DNA of 51,179 bases. It comes from Rhodospirillales bacterium (GTDB taxonomy: Bacteria > Pseudomonadota > Alphaproteobacteria > Rhodospirillales > Shumkoniaceae). Every line of letters begins with the position of its first letter. The stretch's first letter is position 1. Shown here piece after piece: positions 42,181-51,179 of the stretch. A program made the translations under genes and the position numbers. Below the pieces are notes generated by a model. The model was not told where the DNA came from and did no database searches. It saw only the letters and a list, made by a program, of their open reading frames with translations. The stretch covers positions 1-51,179 of the forward strand of contig JACZKS010000140.1 of NCBI GenBank assembly GCA_014859895.1, written 5' to 3'.

Positions 42181-43209
42181 ATGGCAAAAAGTCTTCCCCT
42201 GGCCGTGGTGCTGGGGTGCTCCAAAACGGTGCTGACCAGCGCCGAACGAAGTTTCTTCAAGGATGTCGACCCGCTGGGTTTTATCCTGTTTGCCCGCAAT
42301 TGCGAAAACCCTGACCAGGTTCGCGGCCTGGTGGAGAGCATGAGGGAAAGCGTCGGCCGTGCCGATGCTCCCGTGCTAGTCGATCAGGAGGGCGGCCGGG
42401 TGGCGCGCCTGGGGCCGCCCCACTGGCGGGTGGCGCCGGCCATGGCTCGCTTCGGCGAACTGGCGCGTCGATCGTCGGTGCGGGCGACCGAGGCGGCCTG
42501 GCTCAATGCCCGCCTGATTGCCGCCGATCTCCACGATTTGGGAATCACCGTCAATTGCGCGCCGGTCCTCGACGTTCCGCATGCCGGCGCGCACGACGTC
42601 ATCGGTGATCGCGCGCCGGGTACCTCGGCCGACATCGCCATGCTGGTCGGCGGCGCCTTTGCCGATGGTCTGCTCGAGGGCGGCATTCTGCCGGTGATCA
42701 AACATATTCCCGGCCACGGCCGGGCCGGCGCCGATAGCCATCGGTCGCTGCCGGTGGTCAAAACGCCGGTAACCGAGCTGGCATCGACTGATTTCTCGCC
42801 GTTTCGGGCACTTTCCGACATGCCGTGGGCGATGACCGCCCACGTGCTGTATGCCGCGCTCGACGACGAGCAGCCTGCGACGACGTCTTCTTCGGTGATC
42901 GGCGGGGTGATCCGCGATCATATCGGATTTGACGGTGTTCTCGTCACGGACGACATTTCGATGCAGGCCCTTTCGGGATCGTTGGCGGAGCGCACCAAGG
43001 CGGCGCTCAAGGCCGGCTGCGATATCGTCCTGCACTGCAATGGCGACTTGGCCGAGATGCAGGAAGTGGCGGACGCCTGCCGTAAACTGACTCCAAAGTC
43101 CCAGGCGCGGATCGAACGCGGCGAAGCCATGCGCCGCACTGCTGCACCGCTCGATCGAGCCATGGCCTCGGCGCGTCTGGCCGAACTGTTCGAAGACCGG
43201 GCGGCGTGA
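42181..43209 (+). CDS. nagZ: Beta-N-acetylhexosaminidase NagZ
   Basis: 342-residue family 3 glycoside hydrolase that removes GlcNAc from anhydro-muropeptides during wall recycling. The NagZ signature KHIPGHGRAGADSHRSLP (about 176-194) with the catalytic Asp-His dyad, LVDQEGGRVARL, and the nucleophile region LVTDDISMQAL (about 255-265) are intact. Starts 2 bp after the SPOR gene and overlaps the M50 gene. Confidence 0.95.
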   Translation: MAKSLPLAVVLGCSKTVLTSAERSFFKDVDPLGFILFARNCENPDQVRGLVESMRESVGRADAPVLVDQEGGRVARLGPPHWRVAPAMARFGELARRSSVRATEAAWLNARLIAADLHDLGITVNCAPVLDVPHAGAHDVIGDRAPGTSADIAMLVGGAFADGLLEGGILPVIKHIPGHGRAGADSHRSLPVVKTPVTELASTDFSPFRALSDMPWAMTAHVLYAALDDEQPATTSSSVIGGVIRDHIGFDGVLVTDDISMQALSGSLAERTKAALKAGCDIVLHCNGDLAEMQEVADACRKLTPKSQARIERGEAMRRTAAPLDRAMASARLAELFEDRAA

Positions 43210-43898
43210 TGGATATCTCGACTATCGCCTATACCGTATCCGTATGGGCGATCCCGGTCCTGCTGGCGGTCACCCTGCACGAAGCGGCGCACGGCTGGGC
43301 AGCGTGGCGGCTGGGCGACGATACCGCCTACCGCCTGGGCCGAGTTACGTTCAATCCGTTCCGCCACATCGACCCGTTCGGCACCATCCTGCTGCCGATC
43401 ATGCTGTTGCTGGCCTCGGGCGGGCGCATGATGTTCGGCTTTGCCAAGCCGGTGCCGGTCAACTTCCGGGGTCTGACGCGGCCGCGCCGAGACATGGTAC
43501 TGGTCGCCATCGCCGGACCGGCCATCAATCTGCTGCTCGCCGTCTTCGCGGCGGCGTTGTTCCATACCGTGCCGCTGACTTCCGGCGCCTTGCGGGAGTG
43601 GTACGGTCTGAACCTTCAGGCGGCGGTGTGGATCAATCTGCTTCTGGCCGTCTTCAACATGCTGCCGCTGCCGCCGCTGGATGGTGGCCGGGTCGCCGTC
43701 GGATTGCTTCCGTGGCGGTTGGCGGTTCGCCTCGCACGGCTGGAACGCGCCGGAATCCCGATTATACTGGCGGTCGTCTTCGTCGTCCCCTGGATCGGAA
43801 ATGCGGTGGGGATGGACCTGAACGTCTTCTGGTGGCTGGTGGGGATGCCGACCAGCTTTCTGGAGTCGGTGATCTTCCGGTTGGTGGGTCTCCAATAG
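43209..43898 (+). CDS. Site-2-protease-like M50 membrane metalloprotease
   Basis: 229-residue polytopic membrane protein. The zinc motif HEAAH (about 24-28, HxxxH with the catalytic Glu) and the second motif NMLPLPPLDGGRV (third ligand Asp) are present, as is the GRVTFNPFRHIDPFGT segment of the non-PDZ group. No PDZ domain, so it is the short form of unknown substrate rather than RseP. A GTG one codon upstream of the chosen ATG is possible. The ATG overlaps the nagZ stop, so it is probably coupled. Confidence 0.9.
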   Translation: MDISTIAYTVSVWAIPVLLAVTLHEAAHGWAAWRLGDDTAYRLGRVTFNPFRHIDPFGTILLPIMLLLASGGRMMFGFAKPVPVNFRGLTRPRRDMVLVAIAGPAINLLLAVFAAALFHTVPLTSGALREWYGLNLQAAVWINLLLAVFNMLPLPPLDGGRVAVGLLPWRLAVRLARLERAGIPIILAVVFVVPWIGNAVGMDLNVFWWLVGMPTSFLESVIFRLVGLQ

Positions 43899-43906
43899 GA
43901 CGCGGC

Positions 43907-44716
43907 ATGGAACGCCAGGATACCTTCGATGGCATGGAAGAAGCGGCGGCGGGGCCGGAACGCCCGGCGTTCGTCGTCGACCTCGACGGCTTCGAGGGGC
44001 CGATCGACGTTCTGCTGACCCTGGCTCGCGACCAGAAAGTCGACCTCGCCCAGATCTCCATCCTGCAATTGGCCGACCAGTACCTGGAGTTCGTGGCGCG
44101 GGTGCGCCAGATCAGCATCGAACTGGCCGCCGACTACCTGGTGATGGCGGCGTGGCTGGCCTACCTCAAGTCGCGGCTGCTGATTCCCGACCTGGGTGGC
44201 GATGACGAACCGTCCGGCGAGGAGATGGCCGCCGCCCTGGCCTTCCATCTGCAAAGGCTGGAAGGCATGCAGGAAGCTGGTGCCCGCCTGATGGCGCGTG
44301 CCCGCCTGGGCGAGGAGGTATTCGCCCGCGGCATGCCGGAAGTGCCTGAAGAGGACGTGCAAACGGTCTTCGAGGTCTCCCTCTATGACCTTCTCAAGGC
44401 CTATGGCGACCAGCAGAAGCGCGCTGGCGAGGGAACGCTGCAGATCGAGGCATGGGGGCTCTATGCCGTCGAGGATGCGCTGGAGCGGCTGCGCCGACTC
44501 GTCGGGCGCACTCCGGACTGGGAAAATCTGATGGCCTTTTTGCCGCCCGGCCTCAACGACGCCATGCTCACCCGCTCCGCAGTCGCCTCTACGTTTGTGG
44601 CAAGCCTGGAAATGGTGCGCGAAGGCCGCTTAAGGATTCGCCAGCTGGAGACCTTCGGCCCCATTTACGTGCGGGCGGTGGAGGATCGGCGGAACGGGGA
44701 TTCGGAAAAGCCATGA
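43907..44716 (+). CDS. scpA: Segregation and condensation protein A
   Basis: 269 residues, kleisin subunit of the Smc-ScpAB condensin. Family hallmarks: FVVDLDGFEGPIDVLLTLAR (SMC-neck-binding helix), VDLAQISILQLADQYL, AAWLAYLKSRLLIP, and a winged-helix C-terminus (VASLEMVREGRLRIRQLETFGPIYV). The ATG at 43907 follows AGGA; the same frame runs upstream to 43244 but is a shadow of the protease gene there. Overlaps scpB by 4 bp (ATGA). Confidence 0.94.
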   Translation: MERQDTFDGMEEAAAGPERPAFVVDLDGFEGPIDVLLTLARDQKVDLAQISILQLADQYLEFVARVRQISIELAADYLVMAAWLAYLKSRLLIPDLGGDDEPSGEEMAAALAFHLQRLEGMQEAGARLMARARLGEEVFARGMPEVPEEDVQTVFEVSLYDLLKAYGDQQKRAGEGTLQIEAWGLYAVEDALERLRRLVGRTPDWENLMAFLPPGLNDAMLTRSAVASTFVASLEMVREGRLRIRQLETFGPIYVRAVEDRRNGDSEKP

Positions 44717-45435
44717 GAGACATCGACGGCCAGCACCTGAGACTTCTGGAGGCGATCCTTTTCGCGGCAAGCGAACCGTTGTCCGAAAAGGCGCTGGCCG
44801 AGCGCATGCCGGACGGAGCCGATCTCAAGGCCCTGCTGGCGGAACTGGAGGCGACCTACGCGCATCGCGGCGTCAACCTGAGGCAGGCGGGCAAGTCGTG
44901 GGCCTTCCGCACGGCGCCCGATTTGGGGCCGGCACTGGCCCGCGAGCGCCAGAAGGTTCGCAAGCTGGGTCGGGCGATGATCGAAAGCTTGGCGGTGATT
45001 GCCTTTCACCAGCCGATCACACGCGCCGAGGTCGAGGAAATCAGGGGCGTTGGTTTCAATCGGGGTACCCTGGACGCTTTGTTCGAGGCCGGATGGATCC
45101 GTCCCATGGGCCGCCGCCGGACGCCGGGCCGCCCGGTGACCTGGGGTACGACCGACACCTTTCTCGATCATTTTGGCCTGGAGTCCCTTGCCGATCTGCC
45201 CGGGCTTGACGAACTCAAGGCGGCGGGCCTCCTCGACAAGCGGCCGGCCATCGAATCCTATGCGGTCAAGGGCCAGATGCGTGCTGCCGGCGATACCGAG
45301 GGCATGGACGACCTGGACAGTCGGGCCCCTGACCTGTTCCAGGAGAACGACCAGCCGGAGGAGCCGCTGGAGCCCGACGAACCTGGCGAACCGGACGGCG
45401 AAATTCGTGGATCGACCGAGCCGGCCGGCGCCTGA
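44713..45435 (+). CDS. scpB: Segregation and condensation protein B
   Basis: 240 residues. Two winged-helix domains with LRLLEAILFAASEPLSEKAL at the start and AMIESLAVIAFHQPITRAEV, EIRGVGFNRGTLDALFEAGW, GRRRTPGRPVTWGTTD in the second. It dimerises on ScpA to close the Smc ring. The C-terminus (about 200-240) is an acidic, Pro-rich tail with no fold. Translationally coupled to scpA. Confidence 0.94.
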   Translation: MRDIDGQHLRLLEAILFAASEPLSEKALAERMPDGADLKALLAELEATYAHRGVNLRQAGKSWAFRTAPDLGPALARERQKVRKLGRAMIESLAVIAFHQPITRAEVEEIRGVGFNRGTLDALFEAGWIRPMGRRRTPGRPVTWGTTDTFLDHFGLESLADLPGLDELKAAGLLDKRPAIESYAVKGQMRAAGDTEGMDDLDSRAPDLFQENDQPEEPLEPDEPGEPDGEIRGSTEPAGA

Positions 45436-45561
45436 ATCTCCGGCTCCGTCGGCCGTTTCGGCGGATCGCGCTGAGGCGGCTCCGAGTGATTGCGGTAGGT
45501 ATGGCTTTCTGCCATTATCCCGCCGGCATTCAAAGGCCTACTGCACAAGCGAGAACGAAAT

Positions 45562-45801
45562 ATGGGTACCTTCAGTATCTGGCATTGGCTCATCGTCCTG
45601 CTCATCGTGCTCGTCCTCTTCGGGGGACGCGGCAAGGTGTCGGCCCTGATGGGTGATTTCGGCAAAGGCCTCAAATCCTTCAAAAAAGGCATGAAGGAAG
45701 GGGACGACGATACGGAGGCCGATGCGCCCAAGGCGATCAAGTCCGATTCCACTCCGGCGACGGACCCCGTTGCCGAAAAGGATTCCGTGACCAAGAATTG
45801 A
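45562..45801 (+). CDS. tatA: Twin-arginine translocase subunit TatA
   Basis: 79 residues. The N-terminal membrane helix ([19 protein letters not shown]), the FG hinge and the amphipathic helix ([20 protein letters not shown]) are diagnostic, followed by an acidic, Thr/Ser-rich tail. It forms the size-variable pore for folded Tat substrates. Ahead of tatB and tatC. Confidence 0.95.
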   Translation: MGTFSIWHWLIVLLIVLVLFGGRGKVSALMGDFGKGLKSFKKGMKEGDDDTEADAPKAIKSDSTPATDPVAEKDSVTKN

Positions 45802-45855
45802 TCTTGCAAGGAGCGCGGATCCAGTCAGATCCGAGACGGGGAGCCGCGCCGCGCC

Positions 45856-46299
45856 ATGTTGGACATCGGCTGGCAGGAACTGTTCATCATTGCGGCGATC
45901 GCCCTCGTTGTGGTCGGGCCGAAGGATCTGCCGCGCGTGCTCTCCCAGATCACCAAATACATCCGCAAAGCGCGCGGCATCGCGCGGGAATTCCAGAGCA
46001 GCATCGACGAGGTGGTGCGTCAGGCCGACCTCGAGGAAATCCGCAAGGAAGTGGAGACCAGTTCCGGCTTCGACCTCAAGAACGAGTTCCGCAATACCAT
46101 CGACCCCGATGGCGAGCTTAGCCGTCAGTTGGACGTTTCGGACGTCAAGGCCGATATCGAGCGCTCGGCCAAATCGGTGACCGAGGGGACGGCCTCCAAT
46201 CCGTCGGAGGCGCCGGCCGTGTATGGACCCCAGCCCGCGGATGCGGCCGCGCCGGCCGAACCCGATCCGGTCGATCCCGCCAATCCGCAATCCAGGTAA
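45856..46299 (+). CDS. tatB: Twin-arginine translocase subunit TatB
   Basis: 147 residues. MLDIGWQELFIIAAIALVVV, the GPKDLP hinge and an amphipathic helix identify TatB, which with TatC makes the signal-peptide receptor. The C-terminus is Ala/Pro-rich. It begins 54 bp after tatA and ends 6 bp before tatC. Confidence 0.95.
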   Translation: MLDIGWQELFIIAAIALVVVGPKDLPRVLSQITKYIRKARGIAREFQSSIDEVVRQADLEEIRKEVETSSGFDLKNEFRNTIDPDGELSRQLDVSDVKADIERSAKSVTEGTASNPSEAPAVYGPQPADAAAPAEPDPVDPANPQSR

Positions 46300-46305
46300 T
46301 CCGCC

Positions 46306-47118
46306 GTGGCCGAAGACGATCTCGATGACAAGAAGATGCCGCTGCTGGAGCATCTGGTAGAGCTTCGCAAGAGGCTGGTCTGGTCGCTTGCTTCGGTCAT
46401 CGTTCTCTTTTTCATCTGCTATTTCTTCGCGGAGGCCATCTACGGCTTTCTCGTGCAGCCGTTGGCCGACGCCATGCACGATCGCGGGGAGGAAAACCGC
46501 CGGCTCATCTTCACGGCCCTCCACGAAGCCTTCTTCACCTACGTCAAGGTGGCGTTCTTCGCGGCCATGTTTCTCGCCTTCCCGTTCATCGCGTCGCAGA
46601 TCTGGCTGTTCATCGCGCCGGGCCTTTACCGGCACGAGAAGAAGGCTTTCCTGCCGTTCCTGGCGGCGACCCCGGTCCTGTTCTTCATGGGCGGGGCGCT
46701 TGTTTACTACTTCATTTTTCCGATGGCCTGGAAGTTCTTCCTCAGCTTCGAATCGGCGGGCGCCGCCGGCGGCTTAGCCATCCAGTTGGAGGCCAAGGTC
46801 AACGAGTACCTGTCTTTGGTCATGGGGCTGATCTTCGCCTTCGGGCTGGCTTTCGAACTGCCGGTGTTGCTGACCCTGCTGGGAAGGGTCGGCATCGTCA
46901 CCTCGAAGGGATTGAGGGACAAGCGCCGCTACGCCATCGTGCTGGCCTTCGTTGCCGCGGCCGTGCTGACGCCGCCCGACGTCATCAGCCAAGTCGGCCT
47001 CGCGGTGCCGATCGTTCTGCTTTACGAGATATCGATCTTTTCGGTGCGCCTCATCGAAAAGAGGCGGCAGGAACCGATCGAGGAAGAGCTCGAAGAGGAA
47101 AGTCCGTCGACGGGCTGA
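46306..47118 (+). CDS. tatC: Twin-arginine translocase subunit TatC
   Basis: 270 residues, six membrane helices. The N-terminal [18 protein letters not shown] motif and the conserved Glu (within [11 protein letters not shown]) that contacts the twin-arginine signal are visible. The GTG at 46306, with AGG about 9 nt upstream, is the likely start. The C-terminus is acidic. Last gene of tatABC. Confidence 0.96.
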   Translation: MAEDDLDDKKMPLLEHLVELRKRLVWSLASVIVLFFICYFFAEAIYGFLVQPLADAMHDRGEENRRLIFTALHEAFFTYVKVAFFAAMFLAFPFIASQIWLFIAPGLYRHEKKAFLPFLAATPVLFFMGGALVYYFIFPMAWKFFLSFESAGAAGGLAIQLEAKVNEYLSLVMGLIFAFGLAFELPVLLTLLGRVGIVTSKGLRDKRRYAIVLAFVAAAVLTPPDVISQVGLAVPIVLLYEISIFSVRLIEKRRQEPIEEELEEESPSTG

Positions 47119-47149
47119 CGGCAGGGCGTAGAGGTGGCGGGTTGGAGGC

Positions 47150-47178
47150 TGGACGCAGCTCGGGGAACTTCCTATAAA
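47150..47178 (+). promoter_or_regulatory. Candidate promoter of serS
   Basis: TGGACG (47150-47155) and TATAAA (47173-47178), spacer 17 bp; -10 matches 5/6. Initiation near 47185 would leave a 25-nt leader. It suggests that serS-surE-pcm-nlpD can be transcribed apart from the tat genes. Confidence 0.5.
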
Positions 47179-47209
47179 GCCTGCGTTTCCGCCGGGTACG
47201 GGGTTATCG

Positions 47210-48490
47210 ATGTTCGACATCAAGTGGATTCGCGAAAATCCGGACGCTTTCGACAAGGCACTTGGCAACCGCCGCATGGGGCCGGCGGCGACGACGTTGC
47301 TGGGTCTCGACGCCAAGCGGCGCGACGCGCTGACCCGCGCCCAGGAGATCCAGGCCGAGCGCAACCGGCTGGCCAAGGAGATCGGCGCCGCCAAGTCGCG
47401 TGGCGAGGACGCGGCGGAAATCATCGCCAAGGTCTCGCGGTCCAAGCAGGAGCAGGCGGACGCCGAGGAAACGGCCCGCTTGGCCGAAGTCGAACTGGAA
47501 ACTGCCCTGGCCGCGCTGCCCAACGTGCCGGCCGAGACCGTGCCGGTCGGCCTCGACGAGGCCGCCAACGTCGAACTGCGCCGCTGGGGGGAGCCCCGCA
47601 CCCCGGATTTCGCCCCCAGGGAACACTTCGACATCGGCGAGGGCCTGGGACTGATGGACTTCGACGCCGCCGCCAAGATTTCGGGGGCCCGCTTCGTCGT
47701 CCTCAAGGGGCCGCTGGCCCGTCTCGAACGGGCGCTTGGCGCCTTCATGCTCGACTTGCAGACCGGCGAGCACGGCTATACCGAAATCAATCCACCGATC
47801 ATGGTCAAGGACGCGGCGCTGTTCGGTACCGGCAACCTGCCCAAGTTCGGCGAGGACCTGTTCCGCACCACCAACGATTTTTGGCTGATCCCCACGGCCG
47901 AGGTGCCGCTGACCAACCTGGTGGCCGGTGACATCCTGGAGGAAGCCTTCCTGCCGAGGAGGGTCACCGCGCTGACGCCCTGTTTCCGTTCGGAGGCCGG
48001 GGCGGCCGGCAAGGACACCCGCGGCATGATCCGCCTGCATCAGTTCAACAAGGTGGAACTGGTCAGCATCACCCGGCCCGAAGATTCGGACGCCGAGCTC
48101 GATCGCATGACCGGCTGCGCGGAGGAAGTGCTGAAGCGTCTGGGGCTGCCCTATCGGGTCATCGTGCTTTGCACCGGCGACATGGGGTTCTCGGCCCGGC
48201 GCACCCACGACATCGAAGTGTGGCTGCCGGGACAGGGGCGTTACCGCGAGATTTCAAGCTGCTCCAACTGCGGCGACTTCCAGGCCCGGCGGATGAAAAC
48301 CCGCTATCGGCCCGAGGGCGAGAAGGGGACGCGCTTCGTCCACACCCTCAACGGGTCGGGCCTGGCGGTCGGGCGCACCCTCGTTGCCGTGCTGGAGAAC
48401 TATCAGCAGGCCGACGGCTCGGTCGCTGTGCCCGAGGCGCTGCGCCCATACATGGGCGGGCTTGAGGTGATCTTCGCCCATGGCAAATAA
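47210..48490 (+). CDS. serS: Seryl-tRNA synthetase
   Basis: 426 residues, class II. An N-terminal coiled-coil arm (about 25-105) for the tRNA-Ser long arm is followed by the aminoacylation domain with motif 2 ([20 protein letters not shown]) and motif 3 ([17 protein letters not shown]). Length and motif spacing are standard. Its last 11 bp overlap surE. Confidence 0.97.
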   Translation: MFDIKWIRENPDAFDKALGNRRMGPAATTLLGLDAKRRDALTRAQEIQAERNRLAKEIGAAKSRGEDAAEIIAKVSRSKQEQADAEETARLAEVELETALAALPNVPAETVPVGLDEAANVELRRWGEPRTPDFAPREHFDIGEGLGLMDFDAAAKISGARFVVLKGPLARLERALGAFMLDLQTGEHGYTEINPPIMVKDAALFGTGNLPKFGEDLFRTTNDFWLIPTAEVPLTNLVAGDILEEAFLPRRVTALTPCFRSEAGAAGKDTRGMIRLHQFNKVELVSITRPEDSDAELDRMTGCAEEVLKRLGLPYRVIVLCTGDMGFSARRTHDIEVWLPGQGRYREISSCSNCGDFQARRMKTRYRPEGEKGTRFVHTLNGSGLAVGRTLVAVLENYQQADGSVAVPEALRPYMGGLEVIFAHGK

Positions 48491-49262
48491 CGGCTTCGAC
48501 TTGGCGGGGGCGCGCGTCCTCGTTTCCAACGACGACGGCATCAACGCGCCCGGCATCAAGATCCTGGAACGCATCGCCCAGGCGGTCGCCCGCGAGGTAT
48601 GGGTAGTGGCGCCCGAGACCGAGCAAAGCGCCGTCGGCCATTCCCTGACTCAGCGGCGGCCGTTGCGAATCCGCGAGATTTCGGAACGTCGCTTCGCCGT
48701 CGACGGAACGCCAACGGACAGCGTGCTGTTGGCTGTGCGACAGATCATGGCCGAGACACCACCCGACATCGTCTTTTCCGGTGTCAATTACGGCGGCAAC
48801 CTGTGCGATGACGTCACCTATTCGGGAACGATCGCGGCGGCCATGGAAGCGACTCTGTTGGGAGTCCCGGCCATTGCCTTCAGCCTGGTCACCGACGGTG
48901 CGGCCGTCATCCACTGGGAAACCGCCGAGAAATGGGGCCCGGACGTCCTCGGTCACTTGTGCGCGGTCGGCTGGCCGGCCGCCGTCATCATCAACGTCAA
49001 CTTTCCCAACCTGCCGGTTCACTCGGTGACCGGCATACAGGCCACCAGCCAGGGTGGCGGCAAGACCGGCCAGGGTATGATCGCGGCGACTGACCCGCGG
49101 GGCGAGGCCATCTATTGGCTGGGCACCGAACCTCACGGCAAACGGGTCCGCGCCGGCGAGGACGTCGAAGCGGTTCATCGCGGCGCCATTTCGATCACGC
49201 CACTGTCGCTCGACCTGACTGACGGACCGACACTGACGGCACTCAAGGCTTCGCTGCGGTGA
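48480..49262 (+). CDS. surE: 5'/3'-nucleotidase SurE
   Basis: 260-residue survival protein. The metal-binding N-terminus [13 protein letters not shown] and the [18 protein letters not shown] segment with its metal Asn are conserved. It dephosphorylates nucleoside monophosphates. The start overlaps serS by 11 bp and the stop overlaps pcm by 4 bp, so the three are coupled. The order surE-pcm-nlpD is also that of E. coli. Confidence 0.96.
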   Translation: MANNGFDLAGARVLVSNDDGINAPGIKILERIAQAVAREVWVVAPETEQSAVGHSLTQRRPLRIREISERRFAVDGTPTDSVLLAVRQIMAETPPDIVFSGVNYGGNLCDDVTYSGTIAAAMEATLLGVPAIAFSLVTDGAAVIHWETAEKWGPDVLGHLCAVGWPAAVIINVNFPNLPVHSVTGIQATSQGGGKTGQGMIAATDPRGEAIYWLGTEPHGKRVRAGEDVEAVHRGAISITPLSLDLTDGPTLTALKASLR

Positions 49263-49897
49263 ACCCGGACTCGCGCAAGATCCGTTTGATCCTGGCGATG
49301 CGGCGATCCGGCATCACAGACACCCGGGTGCTTGGCGCACTGGAACGAATTCCGCGCGACGCTTTCGTCCCCGTCACCTTTCGCGACCGCGCCTACGATG
49401 ACGTGGCACTGCCCATCGGTCGCCATCAGACCATCAGCCAGCCGTCAGTCGTGGCGCGCATGACCCAGGTGCTGGAAGTCGGCGACCGCATGAAGGTGTT
49501 GGAGATTGGCACCGGCTCGGGCTATCAGGCGGCGGTGCTGGCCAGCCTATGCCGCCGGCTGTACACGGTGGAACGTCATCGCGAACTGCTGGATCTGGCG
49601 GAACGGCAATTCACTGCCCTGCGCATCACCAACATCACGACCCGCCTGGGTGACGGCGCCCTGGGCTGGCCCGAGCAGGCCCCGTTCGATCGCATCATCG
49701 TCACGGCGGCGGCTTCCGCCATGCCCGAAGTCCTGGCCGGCCAGCTTAGCGTCGGCGGCATCATGGTGGTTCCCGTCGGGGCTTCCGAAGGCGACCAGAC
49801 GTTGAACCGGGTGCGGCGCACGGAGCAGGGCTTCGACACCGAAACGGTCGGCATCGTGCGTTTCGTGCCTTTGGTTCCGGGAATTGCGGCCGGATGA
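49259..49897 (+). CDS. pcm: Protein-L-isoaspartate O-methyltransferase
   Basis: 212 residues. The substrate-binding ISQPSVVARM and the SAM loop VLEIGTGSGYQAAVLA (motif I) are canonical, unlike the divergent paralogue at 20.1 kb. It repairs isoaspartyl residues in aged proteins. GTG start inside a GTGA overlap with surE; its stop lies within an ATGA that could start the next frame. Confidence 0.95.
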   Translation: MNPDSRKIRLILAMRRSGITDTRVLGALERIPRDAFVPVTFRDRAYDDVALPIGRHQTISQPSVVARMTQVLEVGDRMKVLEIGTGSGYQAAVLASLCRRLYTVERHRELLDLAERQFTALRITNITTRLGDGALGWPEQAPFDRIIVTAAASAMPEVLAGQLSVGGIMVVPVGASEGDQTLNRVRRTEQGFDTETVGIVRFVPLVPGIAAG

Positions 49898-49953
49898 AAT
49901 GCCGATCCGCCAGTTCCGTTGAAGAAATCCGTTCTCTCCGCAATAATCCCCCC

Positions 49954-51033
49954 ATGACTGTGCTGTGGCGACTGATGATCGGAAGCCTTTTCGCCGCCCT
50001 GGTGGTGGGGGGGTGCGGGTGGGCGGAATGGCCGCCGCCTTCACGGGTGCGCGCCGTAAACGCCCCGCCGAGCACGTTGCAAATCGCGCCGGCGCCCCGG
50101 CCGCAAAGCCAATCGAGGCAGGGATCGGACTTGGTGTTCGTCGGCACCGATTCGGTGACCGTGGGACCGGGCGATACCGTCTACGGTCTGTCACAGCGTC
50201 ACCGGGTCTCGCAACGCGCTCTGATCGAGGTTAATGGCTTACAGCCGCCCTATCGACTGGCGTCGGGCCAGCGGCTGGTTTTGCCCCGCGAGCGCATCCA
50301 TCCGGTGGTACGCGGCGATACGCTCTATAGTATTTCACGACGCTACGGCGTCGACATGTACGAACTTGCCCAGGCCAATCGCCTCGAATCGTCCTACACC
50401 ATTCAGGTCGGCCAGGAATTGCGCATTCCCGCCGTGCCGCAGGCAGTGGCGACGCCGCCTGCGGTGGCTGCCCGTGGTCTGCAGGTCGAGGAACTGGCGC
50501 CGCCTTCGGCCGGCCGCGACGGACCGGCGGTCACCATGCTGACGCCATCGGAGCCTGCCACGGTGCCACCGCCGCCGGCTTCACTCGTGCCGGAGACGGC
50601 GCCGACCGTCCCCGTCACGCCCAAGCTGCCGCCGGCACTGGGAGACGAAGCCTTCGTCTGGCCGGCACGTGGCCGGGTCATTCTGGAATTCGGCCCAAAA
50701 GCCAAAGGCCTGCATAACGACGGCATCAATATCGAAGCGCCGCGAGGCACGCCGGTCCACGCTTCGGCGGCCGGGATCGTCGCCTATGCCGGAAACGAAC
50801 TCAGAGGTTTCGGCAACCTGCTCCTGGTCAAGCATGCCGACGGCTGGGTTACCGCGTATGCCCACAATGATGAATTGCTGGTCAAGCGCGGCGATACGGT
50901 GAAGAGGGGGCAGGTCATCGCCCGGGTTGGCGCGACCGGTAACGTGACGAAGCCTCAGCTGCATTTCGAGCTGCGCAAGGGGCGCCAAGCGGTCGATCCG
51001 CGAACCCGATTGACCGCCCAACTGGCCGGCTGA
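49954..51033 (+). CDS. nlpD: NlpD-like LysM/LytM lipoprotein (degenerate peptidase)
   Basis: 359 residues. A lipoprotein signal ends at VVGGC (Cys 21), then two LysM-type repeats (VGPGDTVYGLSQRH..., VVRGDTLYSISRRYG...), a Pro-rich linker, and a C-terminal LytM/M23 domain (about 245-355). In that domain the HxxxD zinc pair is NxxxN (HNDGIN) and the first His of the HxH pair is Gln (PQLHFEL); as in E. coli NlpD it is probably not an enzyme but an amidase activator. I favour the ATG at 49954, which gives a short lipoprotein signal; the ATG at 49894, overlapping the pcm stop, would add 20 residues. Follows surE-pcm as in E. coli. Confidence 0.88.
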   Translation: MTVLWRLMIGSLFAALVVGGCGWAEWPPPSRVRAVNAPPSTLQIAPAPRPQSQSRQGSDLVFVGTDSVTVGPGDTVYGLSQRHRVSQRALIEVNGLQPPYRLASGQRLVLPRERIHPVVRGDTLYSISRRYGVDMYELAQANRLESSYTIQVGQELRIPAVPQAVATPPAVAARGLQVEELAPPSAGRDGPAVTMLTPSEPATVPPPPASLVPETAPTVPVTPKLPPALGDEAFVWPARGRVILEFGPKAKGLHNDGINIEAPRGTPVHASAAGIVAYAGNELRGFGNLLLVKHADGWVTAYAHNDELLVKRGDTVKRGQVIARVGATGNVTKPQLHFELRKGRQAVDPRTRLTAQLAG

Positions 51034-51058
51034 CGCCCGCCAGGGCTCCGAATCCAGG

Positions 51059-51178
51059 TTAACGAGAACTGACACCGATCAGTGAAGCAAGGTATTCGAC
51101 ATCCCATCCGGCGAGTTTACGGCGGAGCTTGATGCTTTTTTTGTGGGTGGCGGCTCGTACGAGATTGATGGCGAAGTG
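51059..51178 (-). mobile_element. 3' end of a probable ISAs1/H-repeat-family transposase (cut by window edge)
   Basis: On the minus strand the last 39 codons before the stop at 51059 read HFAINLVRAATHKKSIKLRR, then KLAGWDVEYLASL, resembling the C-terminus of ISAs1/H-repeat transposases (I-A-I-N-L..., K-basic-K-x-A-x(3)-D-Y-L). Only the end is in the window, so function and integrity cannot be judged. A CAGGG at 51041, 18 nt past the stop, might be the element's outer end. Confidence 0.55.
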
Positions 51179-51179
51179 C

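Noticed and set aside
49954-51033. Active M23 endopeptidase
   Set aside because: Three of the expected zinc ligands are replaced, so a catalytic role is not supported by the sequence.

Overview
This 51 kb window is high-GC chromosomal DNA that reads as an alphaproteobacterium, most likely a Rhodospirillales-like organism. The lineage call rests on a PopZ gene beside valS, an Irr-type iron box in front of a ferritin gene, and the block erpA / dgt-argS-SPOR-nagZ-M50 protease-scpA-scpB-tatABC-serS-surE-pcm-nlpD, which I recognise as an alphaproteobacterial gene order. Most genes are housekeeping genes. Four stretches are more unusual: a secretion/stator operon (0.8-6.1 kb), a small catabolic operon (12.5-15.9 kb), a Ni/Co transporter (32.4-35.1 kb) and a chemoreceptor/Cache pair (35.7-38.0 kb).

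Layout. 0-8.6 kb: a 5'-truncated metallo-beta-lactamase-fold hydrolase converges on a minus-strand run encoding a type I secretion ABC exporter, its HlyD adaptor, a MotA/TolQ-like channel and a MotB/OmpA-like protein. A CHASE2 adenylate cyclase is transcribed divergently from the exporter. 8.7-12.5 kb: a large ADP-forming acyl-CoA synthetase/GNAT fusion, a 507-bp non-coding gap and a stand-alone GNAT. 12.5-17.8 kb: a minus-strand four-gene operon (MaoC hydratase, IolB-like isomerase, LarA-like nickel enzyme, SDR dehydrogenase), then a CDP-alcohol phosphatidyltransferase and a GGDEF diguanylate cyclase. 17.8-20 kb: amtB-glnK with tRNA-Asn directly downstream, and upstream tRNA-Cys with a second, identical tRNA-Asn. 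20-26.8 kb: Pcm-like methyltransferase, rhodanese, TolC, PopZ, ValS, ferritin. 26.8-32 kb: CaiB-family CoA transferase, IlvD, tartrate-dehydrogenase-like enzyme, XthA. 32-38 kb: a small unknown gene, CbiMQO-type transporter, ErpA, chemoreceptor, secreted Cache protein. 38.3-51 kb: a long, tightly packed plus-strand series from dgt to nlpD. The right edge carries the end of a probable ISAs1/H-repeat transposase on the minus strand.

How the parts may work together. The ABC exporter and HlyD protein need an outer-membrane TolC, and one is encoded 15 kb away. The cyclase and diguanylate cyclase make second messengers. AmtB-GlnK handles ammonium uptake. The LarA-like enzyme belongs to a nickel-pincer family, and the CbiMQO-type importer could supply the metal, although the two loci are 17 kb apart. 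The packed 38-51 kb series combines nucleotide hygiene (dGTPase, SurE), translation (ArgS, SerS), cell-wall recycling (NagZ, SPOR, NlpD), chromosome segregation (ScpAB) and Tat export. Start codons were chosen by ribosome-binding-site quality and family length; where I moved a start inward, the entry says so.
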